A stretch of 64,000 bases of DNA from Vampirovibrionales bacterium. GTDB lineage: Bacteria > Cyanobacteriota > Vampirovibrionia > Vampirovibrionales > Vampirovibrionaceae. Made by a program: the position numbers and the translations under genes. The notes under the pieces are model-generated. The model did not search any database and had not been told where the DNA came from. It saw only the letters and a program-made list of their open reading frames with translations. The stretch is taken from NCBI GenBank assembly GCA_016712355.1, contig JADJRF010000005.1, forward strand, positions 2,232,001 to 2,296,000, written 5' to 3'. Below are positions 1 through 8,226 of the stretch, piece by piece; the stretch's first letter is position 1; every line of letters starts with the position of its first letter.

Positions 1-255
1 CAGATTAATCAGGCGCGGATGCAGCTGGCCAATATTACCGGGCGTCTGTTCGCCATTACCGCCAATCTGGAGCCTGATTCGCCGCAATCTATGCAACTTC
101 AGGCGCGAATCGCTTCGCTTCAATCGATGGACAAGGCCTTAGAGCTGCAACTTCGGCGCGTCGACACCCAGCGCGAATCGGTAATGACCGAAATTGACGC
201 CGTTCGCAAGGTCATCGGCAAAAATATCGAAAGCACGTTCAAAACGTTCGCTTAA
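1..255 (+). CDS. C-terminal end of an unrecognised helical protein (partial)
   Basis: The frame is open from the first base and stops with TAA at 253-255, so only the last 84 residues are visible. They are rich in Leu, Gln, Arg and Glu with spacing that suggests a long amphipathic helix or coiled coil, and they end in a short aromatic/basic tail (FKTFA). No signal peptide, membrane segment or catalytic motif is visible in this piece and I do not recognise the family. The stop codon overlaps the stop of the convergent membrane glycosyltransferase gene by 4 bp (shared TTAA). Coding is likely because the frame reaches the window edge with even codon use; function is unknown. Confidence 0.6.
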   Translation, partial: QINQARMQLANITGRLFAITANLEPDSPQSMQLQARIASLQSMDKALELQLRRVDTQRESVMTEIDAVRKVIGKNIESTFKTFA

Positions 256-1694
256 CTCGCCTGCGTCTCGAGCGCAGGGGACGTCGCAGGCCGCAAACGG
301 CGCCAGACGAACGGAAAAACGGGCGCGGCGCTCAAGAGCAGGAAATTCAGCACATGGGCCTGCCCCAGAAACGTCAGGCCAAATAGCTGGGCACCCGCGA
401 GCGTCAGCGTCAAACGACGCAATTCATCACGCGGCGACAGAAAGAACGCCAAGGGAAGAAACATTCCCAAATACCACGCATAGAACTTGGCGCTTGCCAA
501 GCCAACCGCCACGAGCATCGTCAATAACGATTCCATCGCGAAACGACGGGCCGCCTGAAGCGTTTCCGCGCCTCGAAGGTCTTTCCAGGCAAGCGAGAGA
601 CGCCAACCGTAAAATCCGGCAAACGCGAGGACGAGAACAGCTTTCAGGCTCGCTTTCACCATTTCGCGGGCGTCTTGCCATGCGGGAATCCAGCCGGCTA
701 AGACTTTATACAGGGTAAAAATTACAGAATGCAGCGAATTATGGCTGATAGAGGCGTTGACGCCCATTTCTCCCCAAGGGAAGCGAGGCAGATCGATCAC
801 ATACGGCGACGCGATGGCCAATGCAAGCAGAAATCCCAGCAGGACGCCTTTTAAAGCCTCGCGCCAACCGCCATGGCGAATGATGACCATCAAGGCAAAG
901 GGAATCGCCAGAATGGCCGAGTATTTGATGAGCGTCGCCGCCACCAGACACGGAAGCGTCAAAAGCCGCCAGCCACGAACCAGCGTAAAAGCGGCCAGCG
1001 TCAGGAAAAACGCCATCAAAATATCGTTATGACCGTTGGCCAGATGATGCAGCAAGATCAGCGGGTTTGCGAGATATAAATAGGAGGCGCGTTCAGGAGC
1101 CGCATCGCCCAGACGTCGCGCCGAAAGCCATATCAGCAGGCCAATCGCCAGATGCGCCAGTAAATTAGCGCTCTTAAACAGCGTCGTTGTGATATTTAAA
1201 TGACCTGCGCCAGCGTAACACAACGCTTTGGCCGTCAGAGCGAAAAGAAAGCCATAAGGACACGGGTTGTTCACCCAGTGATTGGTGAACATCGGGTCGC
1301 GCGTCCAACCCGCAATCTGATCGACCGTCCAGACATACGGATTGGCGTGATAAGCAACCTGTTGCCAGCCGCGATTCACGTAGCCGTAGAGATCCGTCGA
1401 ATGAAAGGGCTGAATAGCCGTCGCCGCCAAGGCCACCAGAGCGACGCTGATGACGAGAAAATGCGTCTGGAAGCGCCCCGACGCCTTGAGGGCCTGATAG
1501 CCCGCAACATACAGCCCCAGCAAGGCAATAATGACGGGCCAGATAAACAACTCGCGCGCCAAACGCGTCTGATGATGCGCATCCGCCCCATAAAAGCAAA
1601 GCATCGCGCCATAGACCAGCGCCGAAGCCAGCATAATCCACAGAAAGCGTTGCGGGGGCGATTGTAAAAAAGCAGGGAGTCGAAGGGTCATCAT
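252..1694 (-). CDS. Polytopic membrane glycosyltransferase, MptB/GT87-like
   Basis: A roughly 480-residue integral membrane protein with about 10-12 hydrophobic helices. Early in the chain it has an acidic loop motif STDLYGYVNRG, and near the middle GHNDILMA, both typical of polyprenol-phosphate-mannose-dependent (GT-C fold, MptA/MptB, DUF2029) transferases. Such enzymes add a sugar from a lipid-linked donor on the outer face of the inner membrane. The donor and acceptor here cannot be told from sequence. I chose ATG 1694; a TTG at 1697 and an ATG at 1691 are alternatives and none has a clear Shine-Dalgarno sequence. It is transcribed divergently from the transketolase pair and overlaps the upstream unknown gene tail-to-tail at TTAA 252-255. 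The family-level call is good; the exact activity is inferred. Confidence 0.75.
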   Translation of the reverse strand: MMTLRLPAFLQSPPQRFLWIMLASALVYGAMLCFYGADAHHQTRLARELFIWPVIIALLGLYVAGYQALKASGRFQTHFLVISVALVALAATAIQPFHSTDLYGYVNRGWQQVAYHANPYVWTVDQIAGWTRDPMFTNHWVNNPCPYGFLFALTAKALCYAGAGHLNITTTLFKSANLLAHLAIGLLIWLSARRLGDAAPERASYLYLANPLILLHHLANGHNDILMAFFLTLAAFTLVRGWRLLTLPCLVAATLIKYSAILAIPFALMVIIRHGGWREALKGVLLGFLLALAIASPYVIDLPRFPWGEMGVNASISHNSLHSVIFTLYKVLAGWIPAWQDAREMVKASLKAVLVLAFAGFYGWRLSLAWKDLRGAETLQAARRFAMESLLTMLVAVGLASAKFYAWYLGMFLPLAFFLSPRDELRRLTLTLAGAQLFGLTFLGQAHVLNFLLLSAAPVFPFVWRRLRPATSPALETQAS

Positions 1695-1815
1695 CAAGGT
1701 CCATTTTATGACGCAATCCTGAGAAGAGCCAGCGGCGCGTGTTTTCAGCGAGCAGGCAATAGCGGTAGAATATGAGAAGGGTCGCCGCCTGCGCCCCGGA
1801 CGAGGAAGCGCTTCT

Positions 1816-2772
1816 ATGCATTCGCCTTCTTACCAGCAATCTGCCCATTGCCCAGCCTCAGACGCGGATGATTGGCGACCGCGCGCGCGCACGATGGCCG
1901 CAGGCATTCGCCGTCGGGTACTCGCTCATGTGATTGCCCACAATGGCGGTTATCTGAGTCAGGCATGCTCCAGCGCAGAGATTTTCGCGGCGCTTTACAG
2001 CCGCTTACTGCATTTAGGGCCCCTCAATAGCCCCTTGATGCCACCGGCGTTTACAGGGGTTCCCCAGCAGACGGCAAACCATGCGAGCGGAGCCGTCTTC
2101 CATGGCGAACGCGGGCCGGATCGCGATCGGTTTTTCATGTCGCCTGCCCAATACGCCCTGATTCTATACGCGGCGCTGGTCGAGGCCGAACGCATGGACC
2201 CACAGGGACTGGCGCAATTTAATCAGGACGGCGCCACTGTGGAAATGATCGGGGCGGAGCATTCTCCGGGAATGGAAGCGATGACCGGCTCGCTGGGTCA
2301 AGGGTTGAGTCAGGCGGCAGGCGTCGCCTTCGCTCGCCAGCGAAAAGGCGAAACAGGGCGCGTCTGGACGCTATTGTCTGACGGTGAACTGCAATGCGGC
2401 CAGACATGGGAAGCGCTTCAGACCATGGCATTTTTAAAGCTGGACGCCATGCGGGTGATTATTGACGCCAATGGCCAGCAGTGTGACGGACGAGTGCAAA
2501 CGGTTATGCCAATCGAGCCTCTTGCCGAGCGTCTCAGCGCATTTGGCGCGCAAGTGGCCGAAGTCGACGGCCATGATCTCGACGCATTGGCTGAAGCCGC
2601 TCTGTCTCCCTGCGACGGAAAGCCGTTGGTGATTGTTGCGCGGACGGATCCCACGCGTGATTTGCCTTTACTGGAAGCGCGCGCGCCGAAGCTGCATTAC
2701 ATTCGCTTCTCAGATGACGCTGAACGTCAGCGCTACGCACAGATTCTGGCGCAATGGGAGGCGGCGTCATGA
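1816..2772 (+). CDS. Transketolase, N-terminal (TPP-binding) subunit
   Basis: This 318-residue protein is the pyrophosphate-binding half of transketolase, which moves two-carbon units between sugar phosphates in the pentose phosphate pathway. It shows the GSLGQGLSQAAG motif and the TPP/metal-binding run LSDGELQCGQTWEALQ followed by IIDANG. The C-terminal pyrimidine-binding half is absent here and is encoded by the next gene, as in other split transketolases. GAGGAAG lies 8 nt before ATG 1816. The stop TGA overlaps the ATG of the next gene (ATGA at 2769-2772), so the two subunits are translationally coupled. The first 25 or so residues are poorly conserved. The call is confident; the symbol tktA is avoided because the protein is only half of that enzyme. 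Confidence 0.9.
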   Translation: MHSPSYQQSAHCPASDADDWRPRARTMAAGIRRRVLAHVIAHNGGYLSQACSSAEIFAALYSRLLHLGPLNSPLMPPAFTGVPQQTANHASGAVFHGERGPDRDRFFMSPAQYALILYAALVEAERMDPQGLAQFNQDGATVEMIGAEHSPGMEAMTGSLGQGLSQAAGVAFARQRKGETGRVWTLLSDGELQCGQTWEALQTMAFLKLDAMRVIIDANGQQCDGRVQTVMPIEPLAERLSAFGAQVAEVDGHDLDALAEAALSPCDGKPLVIVARTDPTRDLPLLEARAPKLHYIRFSDDAERQRYAQILAQWEAAS

Positions 2773-3779
2773 CCGAGCGCCTGTCGCGCGTTCATGCGCG
2801 TAATTTGGTCGCATGGGCTGAAAACAGGCCGGACGCCCTTGTTTTGTCCGCCGATCTCACCAGTTCTTGCGAAGCCGACGCCTTCGCACAGGCCTATCCC
2901 GATCGTTTTCTCTCCTTCGGCGTCGCCGAACAGAACATGATGAGCTTTGCAGGCGGGCTTGCGCGGGAAGGATTTACGCCGCTCGTTCACACGTTTGCCG
3001 TGTTTCTGTATCGGCGGGCTTACGACCAGCTCGCGATGTCGATCGCGTATCCGCATCTCAACGTAAAGCTATTTGGCTTCCTTCCTGGCATCACCACGCC
3101 GGGCGGAGCGACGCATCAGGCGATTGAGGATGTTGCAATTCTGTCTGCCCTCCCCAATATGACCATTCTGGAATGCGCTGACGCCAGCGACGTGGAATCT
3201 GCGCTCGATGCCGCCGATAGCGTGGATGGCCCCGTCTATATTCGAATGCTGCGCGGAGAGCTGCCGCGATTGTTCTCGACCCCCATGCGCTTAGGCGAAT
3301 GTCGCCTATCTTGCGAAGATACGCAGGCAGATCTGCTGATTGTCTCCAGCGGAGCATGCGTGGAAGAAGCCCTGCGCGCCGCGCCCGCGTTGCGCCGCAG
3401 CGGCGTCAGCCTGATTCATGCGCACGTCAGTACGCTGAAGCCTTTTCCATCGCAACCTATTTTAGAGCTGGCCGCGCGCGCGCGTTTAGGCGTAATCAGC
3501 CTGGAAAATCACAGCATCGTCGGCGGCCTGGGATCAAGAATCGCAGAAACGCTGGCGGAAGCCGGATTATCTCGTAAATTGACGCGGCTTGGATTACGCG
3601 ATACGTTCGCCCATGGGGGATCCAAATCCTACTTAATGGCCGCCTACGGCCTCGACGCCATGGCGTTGGTCCGCGCAGCGCAGGCGCATATGGGGGCTTC
3701 ATTGGATATTGGCCCGGACGATTTAGCCGCCGTCGTGATAGAGCCGGTTCATAGCGCCGCAAAAGCAGAAGCGTTATAA
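2769..3779 (+). CDS. Transketolase, C-terminal (pyrimidine-binding) subunit
   Basis: A 336-residue partner of the preceding gene. It carries the pyrimidine-binding domain with the catalytic glutamate context FGVAEQNMMSFAGGLA, then the regulatory TK_C domain (LIVSSGACVEEALRAA). An in-frame ATG exists at 2754, but ATG 2769 overlapping the upstream stop by 4 bp is the more natural start and keeps the conserved N-terminus. Together the two proteins should assemble an alpha2beta2 transketolase in the cytosol. The residue preceding the sugar-phosphate site is unremarkable and no truncation is evident. It could be mistaken for a 1-deoxyxylulose-5-phosphate synthase fragment, but the lack of DXS-specific N-terminal sequence in the partner argues against that. 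Confidence 0.9.
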   Translation: MTERLSRVHARNLVAWAENRPDALVLSADLTSSCEADAFAQAYPDRFLSFGVAEQNMMSFAGGLAREGFTPLVHTFAVFLYRRAYDQLAMSIAYPHLNVKLFGFLPGITTPGGATHQAIEDVAILSALPNMTILECADASDVESALDAADSVDGPVYIRMLRGELPRLFSTPMRLGECRLSCEDTQADLLIVSSGACVEEALRAAPALRRSGVSLIHAHVSTLKPFPSQPILELAARARLGVISLENHSIVGGLGSRIAETLAEAGLSRKLTRLGLRDTFAHGGSKSYLMAAYGLDAMALVRAAQAHMGASLDIGPDDLAAVVIEPVHSAAKAEAL

Positions 3780-3783
3780 AGCC

Positions 3784-4953
3784 TTAAGGGAGCGCCGGTT
3801 CAGGGGCAGGAAAAACCTGTTTAACGCCGTAAAGACTGTCGCGCTCAACGGGAATCTTGCCAGCGCGCCAGATCAGCGTCATCAGGGCTTCGCGCGTCAG
3901 GGCCTGGGGCGCATCGGAACCGGCGGCGTGGGCAATTTTCTCTTGCGAGACGGTGCCGTCCAAATCATCCACCCCAAAACTCAAACTCACTTGTGAGAGC
4001 TTTTCGCCGATATGAATCCAGAACGACTTGATATGCGGGACGTTATCCAACAGCAGACGGCTCACGGCGAAGTTTTTGAGATTTTCGACCCCGGTAAGCG
4101 CATGGCGCGGGTCAATCTGGTTATTGTCGTAATAGCAGTTGAGCGGGATAAAGGACATAAACCCGCCGGAGCGATCCTGCTGAGCGCGAATACTGAGCAT
4201 GTGCTCAACCCGCTCCTGGGGCGTTTCACCCAGTCCCGCCAAAAGCGTTGCATTGGTGCGAATTCCCAGCCCATGAGCGGTTTCGTGTACTGACAACCAT
4301 TCCTCCGCCGTGATTTTATCGGCGCATACGTCTTTGCGCACGCGCTCGGCGAACACTTCCGCGCCGCCGCCGGGCATCGACTTTAAACCAACCGCCTGCA
4401 ACTCGCGTAGCGCCGTTTCATGCGACACGCCCGCCAGTTGCGACAGGTAATGAATTTCAACGGCCGTCAGCCCCTTGATATGAACATGCGGAAAACGCTG
4501 TGACAATGCGCGAAACAGCGACACGTAGTAATCCAGACCTTGTTTCTCGTAAAGGCCGGACACAATATGAAACTCCGCCAGATGCTCGCGTTCAGGATAG
4601 GCCTCGACAGAGGCCACGATGTCATCGACGCTGAGGACATAGGCATGCGGCGAACCCGGCCCTTTTTTGAAGGAGCAGAAGCGACAGTGCGCCTCGCAAA
4701 TATTGGTTGGGTTGATATGGAAGTTATGGGCCCAGTAGACGTAATCGCGGGTGTTTTCCGGGGTTCGCAGCGCCCGGGCGGTATCGGCCAGAATACCAAT
4801 GGCAATCAAATCGGCGTCATCGTAGACGCGCATGCCGTCTTCTCCGGTGAGACGCTCGCCGTGCAGAACCTTGTCATAAATAGCAGCTAATGCGCTGCCC
4901 GAACGACGCATGTAAGCGTCGCGAACATCAGACGGGGCGGCAATCGTGGCCAT
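3784..4953 (-). CDS. mqnE: Aminodeoxyfutalosine synthase (radical SAM), menaquinone biosynthesis
   Basis: A 389-residue radical SAM enzyme that joins the carboxyvinyl-oxybenzoate made by MqnA with an adenosyl radical to give aminodeoxyfutalosine, the first committed intermediates of the futalosine menaquinone route. The [4Fe-4S] cluster motif CxxxCxxC is C86, C90 and C93, within NICEAHCRFCSF. SMPGGGAEVFAERVR and the later FIPLNCYYDNNQI are typical of MqnE rather than MqnC. AAGGAGG sits about 5 nt before ATG 4953, which fixes the start. No other mqn gene is in the window, so the pathway is scattered. Presence of this enzyme implies a menaquinone-based respiratory chain. Confidence in family is high; MqnE versus the related CofH/MqnC is judged from these motifs. 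Confidence 0.9.
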   Translation of the reverse strand: MATIAAPSDVRDAYMRRSGSALAAIYDKVLHGERLTGEDGMRVYDDADLIAIGILADTARALRTPENTRDYVYWAHNFHINPTNICEAHCRFCSFKKGPGSPHAYVLSVDDIVASVEAYPEREHLAEFHIVSGLYEKQGLDYYVSLFRALSQRFPHVHIKGLTAVEIHYLSQLAGVSHETALRELQAVGLKSMPGGGAEVFAERVRKDVCADKITAEEWLSVHETAHGLGIRTNATLLAGLGETPQERVEHMLSIRAQQDRSGGFMSFIPLNCYYDNNQIDPRHALTGVENLKNFAVSRLLLDNVPHIKSFWIHIGEKLSQVSLSFGVDDLDGTVSQEKIAHAAGSDAPQALTREALMTLIWRAGKIPVERDSLYGVKQVFPAPEPALP

Positions 4954-5042
4954 CGGGCCTCCTTCGCGTAAATGTGCCGAATACCGGTATCTTATCCAAA
5001 AAGCCTTTTACGCGTCTAGGCCGTTGGTCGACGGCCATCGAC

Positions 5043-5648
5043 TCATAAGCCCAGGCTCAACAGGCAAATCGATTTAGCGTCCACGATCAGGCGCTGGTCA
5101 ATGGCCTCGCGGACCTGTGCTGGCGTGAGAATCAGAGGGCGGAGGTATTCTTCATCGTCGCCGGTTGCAACGTGATCGAGCGGTTTAAGACCGGTCGCAC
5201 GAAATAGCCACAGGCGCTCGTTACAGAAGCCGGGAGACGTATAGATAAACGTGATTTCATCCATTTTTTCGGCGCAATAGCCGGTTTCTTCCGCCAATTC
5301 GCGATATGCGCCTTCCAGGGGCGTCTCTCCCGGATCCAGTTTGCCAGCGGGCAATTCGATTAGCGCGTGACCCAAGGCGTAACGAAACTGGCGAATCATC
5401 ACGACGCAACCGTCGTCGAGAATCGGCAGCATCACCATCCCGCCGGGATGTTCCAGCACATCGCGCGGGCGAATAGCGCCATCGGGCAAGCGCGCCTGAT
5501 CTTCACGCATGGTCACGACCCGCCCCCGACAACGAACGGTGGAAGAAACGCGCGTTTCCGTCGGTCCTTGCTCTAACAGCTTGCGAACGTCCGCCATCGA
5601 ATGGGGTCGAATGGCTATCTGTCGCAACTCAGAAGGGTTCACGGGCAA
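5043..5648 (-). CDS. NUDIX hydrolase, ADP-ribose pyrophosphatase-like
   Basis: A 201-residue cytosolic hydrolase with a complete NUDIX box at residues 102-124, matching Gx5Ex7REUxEExGU exactly (GKLDPGE ... RELAEETGY). The upstream RQFRYALGHALIELPAG segment is typical of ADP-ribose/sugar-nucleotide pyrophosphatases of the NudF type. These enzymes split nucleoside diphosphates linked to another moiety and act in housecleaning. The first 20 bp of coding sequence overlap the end of the M20 peptidase gene upstream on the same strand (5629-5648), pointing to co-translation. Substrate cannot be assigned with certainty from sequence alone. Confidence 0.85.
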   Translation of the reverse strand: MPVNPSELRQIAIRPHSMADVRKLLEQGPTETRVSSTVRCRGRVVTMREDQARLPDGAIRPRDVLEHPGGMVMLPILDDGCVVMIRQFRYALGHALIELPAGKLDPGETPLEGAYRELAEETGYCAEKMDEITFIYTSPGFCNERLWLFRATGLKPLDHVATGDDEEYLRPLILTPAQVREAIDQRLIVDAKSICLLSLGL

Positions 5649-6762
5649 AATCCTCCCAAATGGCCAATAACAGGCGAGCCGTTTGCATCATATCCGTCAG
5701 ATGCGCGCGCTCGTTTACCGTATGTGGCGCTTCCATGGCCGCCGACAGAACCACCCCGGCCAGTCCGCGCGTCATAAAGACGTTGTTATCGCTGCCGCCA
5801 TGGCTGGCAATCACGGCAGGCGTTAGTCCTTGAGACTCGATAATATGGGTAAGCCGCTGTATAGCCGGAGAGTCAGGCGCATGGGCATAGCCGTCAAAAG
5901 CGCGCTCACGCGTCAGCAGAAACGAAGTCCCCGGCATCGAGGCGGTCTCTTCGCGCAAGACGCGCTCGATACAATCAAGTTCGTCTTGAATCGCCTCGGG
6001 ACGATAACTGCGAATCTCCCCACTAATCAGCACACAGTCCGGCACAATATTAGTAGCCTTGCCGCCCTCAATTCGCCCGATATTGGCGGTGGTTTCGCCT
6101 TCCAGGCGGCCTTGACGCAGGCGCGTAACGACCCGCGCCGCCAGCACAATAGCATTGAGGCCTTCTTCAGGGGCGATTCCCGCATGGGCGGCGCGTCCTC
6201 GCACCGTAATTTCAAACGTGGTTAAAAACGGCGCCCGCTGAATCAGCGTCCCCGGCGGGCCCGTGTGATCGAACGTGATTGCAAACCCGGCGCGCAGGGC
6301 ATCGTCATCCAGTTGGCGCGCGCCTTTCAGATGGGTTTCTTCTTCCACGGTAAATATCAGGCGAACCGCCGGACGCGGCGCTGCGCAAGCAAGAGAGCAC
6401 TCCAGCGCCTCCAGAATCGGCGCCAAAGCCGCTTTATCGTCCGCCCCCAGCACGGTCGTTCCGTCGCTTTGTATCCAGCGGGCATCTCCCTCGCCGCACA
6501 CCTGAGGCTGAACCCCCAGACATGGAGGCACTACATCCATATGAGCGCACACCACCAGTACAACAGGGTGCGGGCATCGACTGGGCGGAATTTCCGCAAT
6601 GAGGTTGCCCGTTGCGTCCGTACGATGGCAAACGCCGAGCGCGTCGAGACGCTGAGCCAGATAGTCCCTGACAGGCCCTTCCGCACCGCTGGGACTGTCG
6701 AGGCGCGCCAGCGATAAAAACGTCCGCAGAACGGCGTCACTGTCAATCTCAGGCAATGTCAT
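5629..6762 (-). CDS. M20-family metallopeptidase, peptidase T-like
   Basis: A 377-residue di-zinc peptidase or amidohydrolase. Metal and catalytic residues of the M20 family are visible: H74 and D76 in CAHMDVVPP, D108 in VLGADDK, the catalytic Glu pair in FTVEEE at about residues 137-142, D165 in ITFDHTG, and a late SHGGSDNNVF histidine. A lid/dimerisation domain begins near GRAAHAGIAPEEGLNA. The family includes peptidase T (tripeptidase) and related aminoacyl hydrolases, so substrates are likely short peptides; this is inference. It is probably the first gene of a two-gene unit with the NUDIX hydrolase. The promoter would lie in the AT-rich stretch just above 6780. Confidence 0.85.
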   Translation of the reverse strand: MTLPEIDSDAVLRTFLSLARLDSPSGAEGPVRDYLAQRLDALGVCHRTDATGNLIAEIPPSRCPHPVVLVVCAHMDVVPPCLGVQPQVCGEGDARWIQSDGTTVLGADDKAALAPILEALECSLACAAPRPAVRLIFTVEEETHLKGARQLDDDALRAGFAITFDHTGPPGTLIQRAPFLTTFEITVRGRAAHAGIAPEEGLNAIVLAARVVTRLRQGRLEGETTANIGRIEGGKATNIVPDCVLISGEIRSYRPEAIQDELDCIERVLREETASMPGTSFLLTRERAFDGYAHAPDSPAIQRLTHIIESQGLTPAVIASHGGSDNNVFMTRGLAGVVLSAAMEAPHTVNERAHLTDMMQTARLLLAIWEDFAREPF

Positions 6763-7085
6763 CAGAGCCCGATTATACGCAAAACCAACGCTCTGGGGGT
6801 CAAGTCCACGGAGTTTATTATTTTTTTATATTTAAAAACTTCACAAACGGTTCTCATCGCGCAATTTGTTGTTTTTATGCCTGTACAAGATTTCATTCGC
6901 CCAGTCGAAGAAATCACAGACTTCACACGACAATCACACGCTCTTCTCTCTCTCCTCGAATCGTACAGATTCTCCCTCTTGGTCACGTTGCAGTGATGAA
7001 GAGGTTTTTTATTTGGAGCGTTTTTTGAACGCAAAGATCGCGACCTGCTTTCTAAAGTCATGTTTCAGCAAAAAAAGCCAAAGAT
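6763..7085. other. Intergenic, AT-rich; no gene recognised
   Basis: About 320 bp between the M20 peptidase start and the candidate ncRNA promoter. Short overlapping open frames exist on both strands but have poor codon composition and no ribosome binding site. The stretch 6818-6845 is strongly A/T-rich (a poly-T run on the plus strand) and may serve as promoter or UP element for the minus-strand M20 gene. I see no convincing -35/-10 pair and no RNA fold here. Confidence 0.4.
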
Positions 7086-7114
7086 TTGCTTTACAAGGCA
7101 CTCTCTGCTAGAAT
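7086..7114 (+). promoter_or_regulatory. Candidate sigma70 promoter for the 7.1 kb transcript
   Basis: TTGCTT at 7086-7091 and TAGAAT at 7109-7114 are separated by 17 bp. The -10 matches consensus at five of six bases; the -35 is weak (three of six). It points into a gene-free, structured stretch that ends in an intrinsic terminator at 7284-7326, so it may drive a non-coding RNA. Prediction only. Confidence 0.4.
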
Positions 7115-7120
7115 TTCTCC

Positions 7121-7327
7121 CACTCTTGCTGAGACAGTGATTCAGCAGAGCGCCCTTGAGCCTTCCCTCCACTAGCCAACCGTCTTTAGGGAATCGGTTT
7201 TTCGCAAGCCACCCTGATCTGTGACCAGATCACGCCGGATGCGATTCGCTTGAATAGAAGACTCGAGATGATGGCGACCCTCTCGAAAAAGCCCCCGGCC
7301 CCCTCCCGGAGGCTTTTTCGTTTTTTG
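7121..7327 (+). ncRNA. Candidate structured ncRNA, about 205 nt
   Basis: Between a plausible promoter (7086-7114) and a strong intrinsic terminator lies a stretch with no convincing ORF. A hairpin forms at 7133-7160 (TGCTGA pairing with TCAGCA, plus CTC/GAG with one bulge), and a second perfect 7-bp hairpin at 7215-7232 (TGATCTG / CAGATCA, 4-nt loop TGAC). I could not match it to tmRNA, RNase P RNA, SRP RNA or a known riboswitch by eye. An alternative is a 5' leader or attenuator for the HAD phosphatase gene at 7375, since the terminator lies 48 bp before that start. Ends are approximate. Confidence 0.4.
7284..7326 (+). terminator. Rho-independent terminator
   Basis: A perfect 10-bp stem pairs CGAAAAAGCC (7284-7293) with GGCTTTTTCG (7311-7320), extended inside by CCGG pairing, followed by a TTTTTT run at 7321-7326. 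The orientation is plus. It would end the candidate ncRNA or act as an attenuator ahead of the gene at 7375. Confidence 0.85.
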
Positions 7328-7374
7328 GATACAATAGGGCGGATTTCCGCTCTTACGAAAGGTTGCCTGTCGTT

Positions 7375-8226
7375 ATGGCCTATCGTTTACTGGCGTTGGA
7401 TCTCGATGGAACCGTTCTGGGGGAATCGCTAAAACCGACGTCCGCCGTGCGAGAGGCGATTCGCGTCGTTCAGACGCAGACAGAAGTTCGCGTGGTCATC
7501 GCAACCGGGCGCATGTTTCGCTCGGCCTTGCCCATTGCGCGCGATCTGGGATTGGCAGAACCTCTCATTGCCTATCAGGGCGCACTGGCGCAAGACGTGC
7601 AGACGCCGTATGAACGTTATTACCACTCACCGATTCCGTTGGGGCTGGCCCGGCAAATTCTGGCGTTTGCGCAGACGGAACGACTCGCCGTTAATCTGTA
7701 TGTAGACGACGTTCTGTATACGAATCCAGAAAATGCGTATGCAGCCCAATACGAAGCCATTTCTGGCATTACCCCGGTGGTCTGCGATCAATTGGAAGAA
7801 CGCCTTGTCGCGCCGCCTTCTAAAATGATGATCATCGAAGCGGACCGCATGCCCGAGATCCGCCGCCAACTGGCATCGCGTTTTGAAGGGCGGCTGGATA
7901 TCTGTCTTTCTCGCCCCAGTTTCTGCGAGATCGTCAATCGCGACGTGTCGAAATGGACCGCATTACGGTGTCTGGCCGATCGCTGGGGAATTGCGACAGA
8001 AGATATCATGGCCATCGGCGACCAGGAAAACGATCGTTCGATGATCGAACAGGCCGGATGGGGCGTCGCGATGGGCAATGCGCCTGAGACCGTTAAAGCC
8101 TGTGCCAATGCCGTAACGCGCTCCGTTGACGAAGACGGCGTCGCCGCAGCCATTGAACGCTGGCTACTGCCTCAGGCCGCCGGCAATACCCAACAAGCGC
8201 CCCAAGCTACCGTTTTAACGCGATGA
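7375..8226 (+). CDS. Cof-type HAD-superfamily phosphatase
   Basis: A 283-residue HAD hydrolase of the Cof/YidA type (class IIB cap). Motif I is LDLDGTV with D9 and D11, motif II is in VIATGRM, and motif IV is MAIGDQENDRSMIEQAG followed by the usual GVAMGNA. These enzymes dephosphorylate sugar phosphates or cofactors such as FMN; the substrate is not predictable. A TTG at 7363 also opens the frame, but GAAAGG sits directly against it, whereas it is about 12 nt ahead of ATG 7375, so ATG 7375 is preferred. The stop TGA overlaps the ispF start (ATGA at 8223-8226), which implies coupled translation. Confidence 0.9.
   Translation: MAYRLLALDLDGTVLGESLKPTSAVREAIRVVQTQTEVRVVIATGRMFRSALPIARDLGLAEPLIAYQGALAQDVQTPYERYYHSPIPLGLARQILAFAQTERLAVNLYVDDVLYTNPENAYAAQYEAISGITPVVCDQLEERLVAPPSKMMIIEADRMPEIRRQLASRFEGRLDICLSRPSFCEIVNRDVSKWTALRCLADRWGIATEDIMAIGDQENDRSMIEQAGWGVAMGNAPETVKACANAVTRSVDEDGVAAAIERWLLPQAAGNTQQAPQATVLTR

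Noticed and set aside
194..718. Long plus-strand frame inside the mannosyltransferase gene
   Set aside because: Antisense to a clear membrane protein; Arg/Ala/Ser-rich as expected from the opposite strand.
6756..7111. Several overlapping small ORFs before the ncRNA
   Set aside because: Biased composition, no ribosome binding site, overlap on both strands.
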